From positions 4,464,001 to 4,528,000 of the forward strand of contig NC_051142.1 of NCBI RefSeq assembly GCF_014839805.1: a DNA stretch of 64,000 nucleotides. Direction: 5' to 3'. The notes below the pieces were generated by a model. The model was not told the origin of the DNA and did no database searches. It worked only from the letters and a program-made list of their open reading frames with translations. Position numbers and translations under genes: made by a program. The number at the start of each line of letters is the position of its first letter. Position 1 is the first letter of the stretch. Origin of the DNA: Manduca sexta (lineage: Eukaryota; Arthropoda; Insecta; Lepidoptera; Sphingidae). Positions 1-10,940 of this stretch are shown in pieces.

Positions 1-908
1 ATACTCGCATATAAATAGCTACAGCAAACTACAAAGAGATATACAATCTACGACAAGGCCGAGTTGGCATTAACCCGAAATGTTAAACACCTCATTTGAA
101 TTTTATTGCCCATGAAAAGGATTTGTTTTAATTTAACAGTATCGAAAATACAGGAGGAGATATGGACTAATGCCCTTTTATTTAAAATAGAATATTTCTT
201 TTTCGTAATGTAACTTCATTATATATTTACCGTACCAGCGCTTCTGACGCCATGTCATTTCGCAGCACTCCATTTTATTTGCAATTTGTAAGAAGTTTCG
301 GATTATGTAAATACAAACATGGCTATATTTTTTTTCTTTTTGAAGTAATGCTCTGGATTTCTTGTAAAAGGGAATCGTTTCACACTTGTGGCGCCGCATT
401 AGACGTTAAAAACCTCAAAGGACGAGTAAGACGAATTTTACTTTGTATAACCTATTTATGTGACTTGTTTTTATATAAAGTAGACTGCTAAACGAAAAGT
501 GGCAACAGGGCGTAAAAGCAACCACTTTACGTTGGTTTTTCTATGTCAGGCTGGGTCACAGGGCTACAATCTTTGTTGAGGTCAGCCGATGCTGTAGACA
601 GAGTCTAATATATTATAAAATTTTATCGCAGTTTCGTCCGTATGAAGGATTTTTAGTATACTTCATTTATTGGGGTACTATCGGAAACGTATAACTTAAT
701 GAAATACTAAAAAGATACTGCATTTTGACTCGAGCTTTTTTAATATGAAAACTATACAATATTATAAATAGATTAAAGTAATACTGAATTTTAACCTACT
801 TTATCATTAATACCCAGATTATCGTTATAATGCCAGAATTATACCAGCCTAGCTTACCAAGTGTTCACCGGCTGATCACGAAATGCGACTCAACTGGACA
901 ACTCATTA
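1..908. other. Non-coding, nothing recognised
   Basis: AT-rich sequence with only short chance ORFs. I see no exon-like frame and no repeat I can name. Confidence 0.6.
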
Positions 909-1106
909 GGGCCCTATTCCGTCTACGAGGGCGAATCCGTTTTTTTGCAATTACGAGCGGTTTAATCAAAGGACAGTTTTGATAACCGTATATTTAAATA
1001 AGAGATTTTTGACTCTGTTACCTATACTGCCAACAAAGCTGTCCTTTGATTAAAACGCTCGTAATTCCAAAAAGACGGACATACCCCGGTAGCCGGAATA
1101 GGACCC
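909..1106. mobile_element. 198-bp MITE with about 66-bp inverted arms
   Basis: The left end GGGCCCTATTCCG is mirrored by CGGAATAGGACCC at the right end. The arms continue inward through TTACGAGCGGTTTAATCAAA and its complement to a short unpaired centre, with roughly 80% arm identity judged by eye. There is no coding capacity. Target-site duplication is unclear. The layout fits a non-autonomous DNA transposon. Confidence 0.75.
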
Positions 1107-1775
1107 GATATCCATGACTATCAGAAAATTTTCGCTATTCCATATTATACGGCTGTGAAAGATTCGGTGTCAGCATTTGATAAAAATTCAAGAAATACTA
1201 TTTGAATTCCTTTATTCTCAAACGGAGATTCAAACTTTTTTTATCTGCACTAAAAGCAGTGCGGTAAAACGAATTGAGCCTTTTAGGATTTTATTGCGTT
1301 TTTCTTTAAAAGTATTCAATACTACATTAAAAAGGGCCTCTAGATGACAAAAGCAATTCTTTTCAGCTTTATAAATCTTGTTAATAACTTTTCGTTATTA
1401 AAATTTTAATTCTGAGGCGCTGTAAATTTCTTTTTATGGAATATAAACCAATGAAATTAAAGTGTAGAAGTAATTTGCGACCGATTATATTTGAGAGATT
1501 GTAAAAAAATGAAGTTCATACTTAGCATTATCTTATTAAAACCTCATCTCCACTACAAACACAATCGATAAACTCATTGATGTATATAGAATACTGATGG
1601 ATTCCAAAAAAACCTCGATGAATATAAAATAGTTTTATTGTTTAAACAGTCGTCGCCCTACATATTTAGCCTCTCGTCCATTACTTACTACTCATGAAAT
1701 ATTTGTAACATCAAAGATACTTTATTAGCTATATTTCTGTTATAGGTACATGCCTAATGGAAATTTAATATATTA

Positions 1776-2467
1776 TAGTCCAGTCAAAATAGACACAAAA
1801 AACCTGTGAGTTAGGAAGAATATAAGTTTTTCAACTTTAAAATCGCGATATCTCGCGAACGGTGATTCGTATGAAAAAAAATATTAGAACAATTGTAGAG
1901 AATTGTATGATTTACAACTTTTGTCTGACCTATTTTTACGATAATACCTCCGGTTTCAGAGAAAAATGTGAAAAACCGGAATTTTTTACCTTTAACCTTG
2001 AATATTTTTTTTTGCACACATAAGATCGATGGGGACTTTGACATTTTATTGTTAAGGTGGTAGCTCAAGGTCCATTTTCATACATTTTGTTTCGGCTTTA
2101 ATCTGGGTAACTAAACAAGTATTGGCAAGTAAAGAATTTAAATTCACGTCTAGTTAGTGATTAGTTCTCGCAGTTGAAAGAAAAACGTAAAAATAATTAA
2201 TAATCATGGATATTTCGGCCTTTAAAATTTAATATGACGAAATTTTAAAGGCAGAAATATCCATGATCATTAATTATTTTTACATTTTTCTTTCAACTGC
2301 GAGAACTAATCACTAACTAGACGTGAATTTAAATTCTTTACTTGCCAATACTTGTTTAGTTACCCAGATTAAAGCCGAAACAAAATGTATGAAAATGGAC
2401 CTTGAGCTACCACCTTAATGACATATATAACATCTATGATAACTTAAATGTTAATTTGACTGGACTA
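1776..2467. mobile_element. TIR element (TAGTCCAGTCAAA ends) containing a long hairpin
   Basis: TAGTCCAGTCAAA at 1776 is mirrored by TTTGACTGGACTA ending at 2467. The left half holds a non-palindromic stretch with CGCGATATCTCGCGAACGG and a run ending in a fragment like CTACAACTTTTGTC, common in insect DNA elements. The right half holds the hairpin at 2052-2418. The element encodes no transposase, so it is non-autonomous. Its ends resemble those of the element at 37266-37716. Confidence 0.7.
2052..2418. repeat. Near-perfect 367-bp inverted repeat (hairpin)
   Basis: The left arm from 2052 and the right arm ending at 2418 are reverse complements over about 170-180 bases each, with about three mismatches counted by eye and a loop of under 20 bases near 2230. 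It lies inside the TIR element 1776-2467. Confidence 0.9.
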
Positions 2468-4699
2468 ATTATACAAAAACATATATTTTAACTTCAGAAG
2501 TATCGTAATAACCTATTATTAAGCAAGTTATTAGTGAATCAGGTATAAGCAGCATAATAAATTATTCAGCCTTACGAACGAATTAACCGGGTTTCTTGAA
2601 TATAGAATGTTAGAAAATTTAATTAAAATGTCTGCCTAGACTGTGACGCCTTTGCCAATTTCCTTGGGAATAAAAAAATAACTTCGCTCCCATCTTTATC
2701 GGCACACTCTCAGCAGTAAACAGCTATTTCTCAATTCTCTCATTACTGCCTTAATGGATGGCGAGGGAGTCCAGCTGTGTCAGCTGTCATCCCACTTGCT
2801 ATCTCACTAAACCAATTTCAAATACTTAGAGCGCGAACCGAGACGTCTTCCAAACAATGACACAACTTATTGTTATTGTATCTCGGATTAGATGGTTATT
2901 ATTTTGGAAACGGCTTACATTTTAAACTCCGAGTAGTTCACAGGCTGTTTGCTTTAATTATAAAGCTAGAGATACATACAAACAGCTGGGTATGGGGAAA
3001 TAGTTTTGATGCTTCTATCGATTCTGTATATAAATCCTACATGTGATATTAAACTATGTCATAATCTATATTTATATTTTTTAACATTATTTTGTCAATC
3101 ATTTTGAAAGTTTTTAATTTCAGACGTGTCGTAGCCTCATTATCATTAATTATAATCCGCCGCGGTCTAAGGTTTTAATGGCTAAAACGGGGTGACCCCG
3201 TTTACTTTGTTCGTCCAGAACGATTAATGCTAAAGAACAAGAATAAGATCGTTCAATCATTGTGTAACATTCATTTCTTTTACAAATGTCGCTCGCGGCA
3301 CCGCCCGCCCAAAAAACCTTCAAATAAAAGTCTCACTATGCCCTCTTCCGGGATACAAAGTAGTCTGTATGTATCAAGGTGATCTATCTGCGTGTCAATT
3401 TGCATCCAAATCCATCAAACTGTTTCTGCGTATACCTCTAACAAAAATCTATACATCTTTACAAACTTTCGCATTTATTTAGTAAGAGTGTTCGCTCATT
3501 GAGCTCTGCAATTTTAAACGAAACATTGAATCGTTTGTATCATTCGAATGATCAAAAAACCCACATACCCCAATTCATACAAAGTACATACCGGGAAAGC
3601 CGACCATCCTCTTGCAGAGCGGACGAATGGGTTTTATTCTATTATTGGCGAATCTATCGCACGTTTTACAATGTGGTTGCCCCACATGCACGAGAGCTAC
3701 AATTTCAACGAAATTTCGTCTCTTGAACGCAACGAGTGTTAGAAATATACCGTAAAACTTAGATAGATAGAGCGGTTTGATTAACTCGTTTTACTCTACA
3801 TCGCCACTAATACATTCGATTAAGCGTCGCTGAAGTGAGAACAAGAAAAGTCTATTAAAGATTGTTGTTCGCTCCATCAGCTACGTTTCCGCTTTGTGGA
3901 ACATGTTTGCCATTAAATGCCTACTTACGCCTACTAAATATTATAATAACATTTATATAATAACGTAGCGGTTATAAATGTTACGTATACGTGATCGCGT
4001 TAATATCATGCCGTTTATAGATGCGGTATATATGTAAGTTCATGTAAATGATATTGTGACTACGCTTGTAAATAGAAATAGCTACTGAGAAGTCTTTACA
4101 TGATGCATCATTTGCAAGTAGGAGAAATTCATTAAAAAATCATTAAACAATGTTGCCTTTTATAATGGTTAATTTTTAACCCACAGCATGTATGTATAAC
4201 CACTTAAAAGGTTTTCAGCACAAAAGTTTCTCGAAATTAATTTTGACCGCCTGGATGTCGAAATCAACGCCTTCTCGTTACCATAGGTACCCTTAATATG
4301 CTGCCACTAAATCAATGAAGCAAGCCTGAGTTCCTAATAAATTTATATTTACCATACAAAATGTAATGTAAGATATTCTCCGCGTTCTGCACAAAAGAAG
4401 CGCAAATTCCACTTGAAATCACGTCTCAACACCGCTCATCGTTGAAACCTACTCTATTTACTCTAGGTTATAAATTGTGACGGTTGCTTATAAAATAAAT
4501 CCACTCAGTATCTCCGTTCACAAGAGACACTTTTTCATGATTAAGTGTTCGTGTTTACCATAATTCAGTTCAGGAAACTGAACTATTGTATAGTCGTTTA
4601 AAAGATGTAATAGATTGAAAAAATTGCAATAGATTATAGTATTAACAAACCATGGTCTAGCAATAATTTTAAAACATAAATCACTTCGCTATAAGTAAA
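2468..4699. other. Non-coding; E-box cluster, otherwise unremarkable
   Basis: No coding exon recognised. A less AT-rich block at about 2,660-3,000 carries three CAGCTG E-boxes (2772, 2781, 2983). The ORFs near 3,500-3,740 overlap each other in two frames and show no family features. Confidence 0.5.
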
Positions 4700-4795
4700 G
4701 TGTATATAGATGGGGTCTTAAGTAAAGCGGCTTCCATATTGAATTTAAGTAGTGTCGAGTGGCAGCCGAAGCGAGGGCCGCGGTAAGCGATATTT
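4700..4795 (+). promoter_or_regulatory. Possible 5' exon or promoter-proximal GC island
   Basis: A GC-rich patch in AT-rich DNA (GAGTGGCAGCCGAAGCGAGG..) ends in a good donor, GCCGCG|gtaagc, after about base 4779. One frame is open back past 4,700 (AASILNLSSVEWQPKRGPR) but has no ATG. It could be a non-coding first exon of GARNL3 24 kb downstream; this is a guess. Confidence 0.2.
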
Positions 4796-4815
4796 CAATA
4801 GCCAGAAGAGGTCAC

Positions 4816-6529
4816 CGGGACCGGGGACCAGTGCACTCAAAATTATTGGAAATTTCGCCACGAAACAGCTGAGAATAATAAAAACGCGTGTAAAGCTGTC
4901 TAGTTAAGCGCTCGTTCCTGGAACATTTAAACAAAATAATGACTATGCTTTAAGGTTCAGTGACTAAAACAAAATAGTTCTTTGTACCAGCTAGAGATTT
5001 CGGCAGAAACTATATTTCCTTAACACACAATACACTATTTTTGTTTGTTTAAATTTAAGTTTAGGTAAATAGTAAATGTTTGTTAAAGTAAATACAAACC
5101 TAGGCTCAAAATAGGTTAATATCATTATCAAATCCATTTTGCCTTTAGGTTATAAAAGGAGATCACATCTTTTGTATTATTGATAAATTCATGAAATATC
5201 TTATACTTTTTGTGTTCTCTACCTTCTCGCTTTCAAATAAATAAATATTTTTCAATAAATAAACCAGATACTGTAAAAAATTTCTTTCTCTGTAACATAA
5301 AATGGTTTTCAAAGTTATCATATTAATGATACTAAAATTAATAGCTAATCACGAAGTTCATAAAGAATATTATAAAACGAAAACTCAAAAGCTAAAAATA
5401 TTGAATTGATGACTAATTTAAAGAAAACTTTGGTCGATTAATCTAATAGCTGATGTGACGAATTATTGAACGTATTTCAATAGCAATATGGACAGAACAC
5501 CTTAATAACACATCACACGATAACCATACCCACGGAGACCTCAACACAGTGAAAGTAATTACTTTGCGGTGTCAATAGCCCTGATTGGAAATTGCGAGAC
5601 GATTGCACTTGTCCATTTTAAAATTAAATGTCATTAGTATGGATTATTTTACTTAACATGAAGATTAAAAAGATATTTATACTGACTATACGCATGGTTA
5701 AGTGGTAATCATGTTCAAAATAATTTATGATTCGTTGCAATGAAACCATTATTTATATTTATACACCTCATACATGCTGAAGCTGGGTGGCTTATAGGAA
5801 GCTGTTGTTAAACAAGCCAAAGCCATGCCCGTCGTCCATACTTAATACAAACATGGGAGATCTAACCTAAAACCCGACAGCATAAGACAACACTTCGGTT
5901 ATTCAACATATTGTGTACGGTAGTCGTTAGGCATATGAATGGAGACAAAATATTACATAATGCAAATGCTGCCAAATTATTTCCAAAAAACACCCTTCAA
6001 CAGGGCGTCGATTTCACTACTTTAACAAGAATAAAACGAAAGCAATTAAAGATAAGAACAAAAAAGATCATTCTATTTACACGATTATAAACTGATAATT
6101 ACTGCAGTTGCTTGATGCTTCGATTATCAGATTTAGAGTGATTCGTAAAGTGTTTCAATATAACTGGCAACGTCTTGACAAAAGCAGCGCGATGCCTTTA
6201 TGAAAGTTCTAGCTTTAAACACATTTTCTGATAAACCTTAACACTTGTAGTTGAAACTTGGATCAGAAGTGTCACTCTAAGAGGTAGATCTCTAGCCTGT
6301 AGTGAGACGTCACACAATTAATTGCTCTAAACGCAGTCACGAGGCACTATGAATTAAACCGCCTAATCAGGGCAAACCACCCCGGCCTCACTCAAAAGGA
6401 GATGCATAGTTTGGGAAATTCATTTTATGTTATATGTACTACATACGGACGTGGTTTTAATTACTAACATTAACCGTACTATTTATCTAAAAGATTTATG
6501 CTAAAACTAGTTTAAAGTTTAATGTAAGC
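4816..6529. other. Non-coding, nothing recognised
   Basis: AT-rich, with no open frame of interest and no repeat I could assign. Confidence 0.5.
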
Positions 6530-6705
6530 CCGGGTCGGACATATTGATATGGGATTTTTTACAGTATCTGCCCAGAGTCTAGAATTTATGCCCGGTATGG
6601 CCATAGGCTAGTCCCCTATTACATCACGGTACGGAACACATATGACAAAAAGTTGCTTTCCTCAGCCTACCCCTTCGGGGATAATGGCGTGATGTGTATT
6701 AATTT
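6530..6705 (+). mobile_element. SINE fragment, family 1
   Basis: Body of a tRNA-derived SINE also seen at 16720 and 19205: CTGCCCAGAGTCTAGAATTT, a GGCCATAGGCTAG stretch, then CCCCTTCGGGGATAATGGCG. The tRNA-like head is missing or decayed. Confidence 0.7.
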
Positions 6706-7052
6706 TGTTTTTGTTTAGTTTTATGTTTATCTATTGCGGAAGACGGTGTATCTCAAGATTTTCCGTAGTTCAACCAACAAGAATACTGTTATAACCACTT
6801 TCTCACTTTTTAATCTGAAAGGATACGCAGAGTTATAGATATAATATAGCTAGCGCGCCCTCTTTTAACCGAGATTATTTTCCGTCTCATGGTGTGACAA
6901 GGATGCATGAGTATGGGAATCGAACCAAAAACCTCACAGTTTACACCCTTGGTGTATTATTCTTATACATAGCAACAAATTTAAAACTTACTTATATTTA
7001 TTTCAAAGATACCTTAACGTATTTAAGAATAAATTAAATATTATTATATACA

Positions 7053-7960
7053 TACTAGCTTTTGCCCGCGGCTCCGCCCGCATTATAAAGTTTTTCAGGC
7101 TAAAGTTTTCCGTTATAAAAGTAGTAGTTTCCCGGGAGCCTATGTTCTTCCCAGGGTCTCAAACTGTTCCATACCAAATTTCATCTTAATACGTTGGGTA
7201 GTTTTTGAGTTTAACACGTTCAGGCAGACAGATGCAGCGGGGACTTTGTTTTACCCTTAACATTTTTTTTTACAAAAAATAGGGGTTGGTGATAGAAGGG
7301 TATAAATTTAGTGTTGAATGTATTTTTAATGCGACATAATAAAAATAATAAAAAAATAAAAATTTGTATAGAATTATAAAAAATATGTTAAGGGTGGACA
7401 ACCCTTAACACTTAGGAGTATGAAAAATAGATGTTAGCCGATTCTCAGACCTACTGAATATGCATGCAAAATTTGGTTAAAATCGGTAAAGCCGTTTCGG
7501 AGGAGTACGGAGACAAACATTGTGACACGAGAATTTTATATATTAGACTAGCTTCCGCCCGCAGCTTCGCCCGCGTGGATTTCGGGTTTCAAAAATGGAG
7601 AAGGTGCTCAATTTGTCGGGATGTTTTTTTAATTTATGGTGGTATGCAGGTGGTCCGATTGTCCGGTCAGGGTCTGATGATGGGATCCTGGTGAAATCGA
7701 AGGAACTTTTAACCATTAAGGTTGCACACGAATTGACGGAAGCTTAAAAATGGAGTAACTTCTCCCGTTTTTCCAACATTTTCCATCACTGCTATGCTCT
7801 TATTAATTGTAGCGTGATGAAAAGTATACTATAACCAGCTCAGGAGTATGAAAAATAATTGTACCAAGTTAAGTTAAAATCCGTCGAGTAGTTTTTGTTT
7901 CTATAACGTTTATACAGACAGACAGACAAAAATTTTACTAATTGCATTTTTGGCATCAGT
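7053..7960 (+). repeat. Cluster of lepidopteran GCTTTTGCCCGCGGC-type repeats
   Basis: Two heads, CTAGCTTTTGCCCGCGGCTC at about 7057 and CTAGCTTCCGCCCGCAGCTT at about 7549, with typical tails (CCAAATTTCATCTTAATACG; CAGACAGACAGAC). The segment 7400-7550 is the tail of a further copy (GTTAAAATCGGTAAAGCCGT). No coding capacity. The short ORF at 7464-7694 is read through these repeats. Confidence 0.75.
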
Positions 7961-8162
7961 GTCGATCCCTAATCACCCCCAGTTATTTTGGAAATATATT
8001 TCATGTACAGAATTGACCTCTCTACAGATTTATTATAAGTATAGATATGCAAAAGTAGCTCAAAAATTGTCCATAACGAAAACATGCATTTTAAAGTAAG
8101 ACAAAAGAAATAATATCGTGAAGCCAACCAAATAACTAATGATATATTAAATTTTGTGACTG

Positions 8163-8535
8163 TTCAATTTAGTCGGGTCCGCGATGTCACTTTTGTTGAG
8201 TTTCAGAACGCGACATTACATTATTATATTCTGTGCTCCAACGCACACTGCTTTGATGTTAGGAACACACCTACATTGCTTAGACAACAGTGAACTTTAT
8301 ACAATAGCAATAAAGCTCAAATTGACTCTACGTATTAGTTAGAAAACGTTTGTATGGGAAATAGAAAAATGCTGTTTTGAGGATTTTCCCGGCAATTATT
8401 CGAATTTTTCTCACCTTTTAAAGCTTCCCTAGACCTCCACGAATAATTCAAGACCAAGATAAGATAAATCCGTTCAGCCGTTCTCGAGTTTTAGCGAGAC
8501 TAACGAACAGCAATTGATTTTTATATATATAGATT
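8163..8535 (+). repeat. Dispersed repeat, near-identical to 35371-35700
   Basis: The last about 200 bases, from AACGTTTGTATGGGAAATAG to TTTTATATATATAGAT, match the copy at 35510-35705 almost base for base. The front part (TTGTTGAGTTTCAGAACGCG) is also shared. The 3' tail reads TTCAGCCGTTCTCGAG then a TATATATAGA run, as in SINE/LINE tails. Confidence 0.85.
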
Positions 8536-10534
8536 TGAGTGTCGGTAGATGAAACTGGTTCGTTGCGCAAGTTATTGTGAAACAAAACTAAAATATTTAT
8601 ACCACACCTTCAGACTGATTAATTTGTGCTAGACATAATAATGCTACACATAACCTGCAGTAACAAGGGTAACCTTTCCGACAGTTATGGCGACATGTAG
8701 CCAAGGTTACGACTTCGCCTTCGTTATGGGAAAAGAGTCTAATTCAGAACATAAAATCAGTGGAGTACACAAACAAATTAATCGGGCTAGTCTAGGCATA
8801 GAAAGAAAAGTTCTAGAAAGGGAATAATATTGAAAGAAGATATGTGGAATAGAATTCAGCAATCACATAGATGAAATTGCGAAGATAATAAAGTATTATC
8901 AAAATGAATAATCCAGTTTGCAATTAAGGTATAAAATATTACGTTAAGTATTAAAATAAGTATAGAAATTCATTTTGAACTATGGAACAAAATATGCCCT
9001 GTACTGTAGTCGCTTATCATAAGAGTGTGTGTTATATGTAATAAACGCAGTACTAGACGTAATCCAACTAATGTTATCCATTGTGTTAGTGTATGAAGAT
9101 GTTCATTAAAAGTAGACTCATAAACCGGTAAATGGTTGAATGAAATTTGGAACACAAAGTACTGAATTACTTAACACAAGAACAATTTATTACAAACTGC
9201 ATAGTATTATTATTAGTATTCCTGGAAAGGAGACAGGAACAAAACCCAGTACTTTGAAATTGAAACTTACATCATGTTGCGTTTGATGAAAACAACAAAG
9301 TTACATCGTTTCCCGTCGTTCCCGACTCGTGCCAAGCTAATTTAATAACTTCGCTAGAGTAGTAAATATACATAAGTTCAAAATTTTAAAGTGATTCATT
9401 AAATTTTTATAAACATAATTAAAATAGTGATTGTTTAAAAGAAATTATTTGTTATTATTTTTAAAGCCAGACTTTCTATCTAGTGATAAGTAAGTAACAT
9501 ATGAGCCAAATTTTAGAACAAGAACACATAATAATGTGCAATCATAATACGAACTTCTTAATCCTATATGTAAACGGATACGTGTTACGGGGAGATATCC
9601 CCCTCGACTAAAATAATTCGATGTCACTTTAATGCATAATAGTTAAATAAGTAAGTGTAGATAAGTATAATGGAAGCTGGGATCGCATCCAAGTGTCAAG
9701 GCCACTTCCTACTTGACCACGCACTTAAGCGATGTTCGCTAAAGATTAGGCCGCTTTTTGTGGAAATGAAAAGGAGCTGGCATTAAAGAAGTAAATGGTA
9801 GCAAATTTAATGTTTCTCAAGTTTAGGTGTAGATCGAGACTTTTATTTTTTACTTGATTTTGCTCACGGCTCCGCTCGAGTGAAGCTCCTTTCGCAGAAT
9901 AAAAGTAATCTATGTTAATTTACGACTTGATCAGCGTACAAAATTTTATTCAAATTCATTTACCAGTTAAGGCATTATCTTCTAACAAACATCAAAACAA
10001 CGAAACATTTTTACAGTCGAAAACTCGTCACGCCAAATAAAATTTTGGACATGTAAAGTTTGTAGACCGATACCTCGACGCACCTCTTAATTATTTTTTA
10101 TTAATTTAACTCTAGATTAATGCAATTAATATTATATTCTATTAAAATAATTAACCAGAAGTGAAGCAATTACAATTTTCCCTGTAATTAATAAGAATAT
10201 TGACCTTTTCATATAGCATGAGTGGATTAATTAGAGGCAGAGCTGTCAGACGGCAGATTGCATCTAATTGGGGACCGGAAATGTGACCTCCTTCAGCTAT
10301 AGATACACATCCGGTACATCAAGGCGGCCGTAAGACTTTGCTTGTTTGTTTTGTCACTTCTATAGATGTATATCTGCGCCTTCATCGCACCCCTACCCTC
10401 TTGAATAGTGGACCTTGATTAACTTGACCTACTTTTGAAAACGTTGTTTATTTCACGATATAAATGGACATTTTTTATAACTTGCTATACCGATTTCCAT
10501 ATATTTCGTTTGTAAATATTGTTCATTATTACTA
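8536..10534. other. Non-coding; one repeat fragment
   Basis: No exon seen. A short copy of the GCTTTTGCTCGCGGC family (TTTTGCTCACGGCTCCGCTC) lies at about 9857-9890. The remaining ORFs are short and featureless. Confidence 0.5.
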
Positions 10535-10940
10535 CGACTGCCGCGCTGAGATCCTGGGTTCGAATCCCGGGTCGGGCCAAAATAATTGTGACTGGGTTTT
10601 CCATCTTAAAAATTTCTCAGTCGCAGCTCGGAGTCAGGAAATTGGCGGTGTGATACCCCCGTGCCTGGGAAAGCACGTAAAGCCGTTGGTCTTGCGCTTG
10701 ATCTCTCTCCGGTCATGTCGGATTGCCGTCTCACCGAACTATGAGAGTGAAAGGACAGAGAGTGCACCCGTGTATTGCGCACACACTTGTGCACTTTAAT
10801 ATCTCCTGCGTACCTGGCTGATCTCGTTGAGATTGGCCGCCGTAGCCGAAATTGGGCTAGGAGGGATTCATAATAAGTATATTTCGTTATCGACAAACTA
10901 CAATAAACCTGAGCAGCAGCGAAAGGTTCATATATCCCGA
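10535..10940 (+). mobile_element. tRNA-derived SINE, family 2 (head truncated)
   Basis: Contains a pol III B box GGGTTCGAATCCC at about 10557 inside GAGATCCTGGGTTCGAATCC, then a conserved body (GGGAAAGCACGTAAAGCC; GAGATTGGCCGCCGTAG). The A-box part seen in the copy at 24430-24790 is not recognisable. The ORFs of 111 and 115 residues on both strands here are SINE sequence, not genes. Confidence 0.85.

Noticed and set aside
1811..2068. 85-codon minus ORF
   Set aside because: Lies in the non-coding left half of the TAGTCCA-ended element; low-complexity and featureless.
3499..3742. Two overlapping ORFs of 75 and 64 codons
   Set aside because: They overlap in two frames, with no splice context and no recognisable domain.
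10540..10580. Possible tRNA gene from the GGTTCGAATCC box (also 16739, 19239, 24711)
   Set aside because: No acceptor-stem pairing or intact cloverleaf is evident, and each is followed by a shared SINE body.
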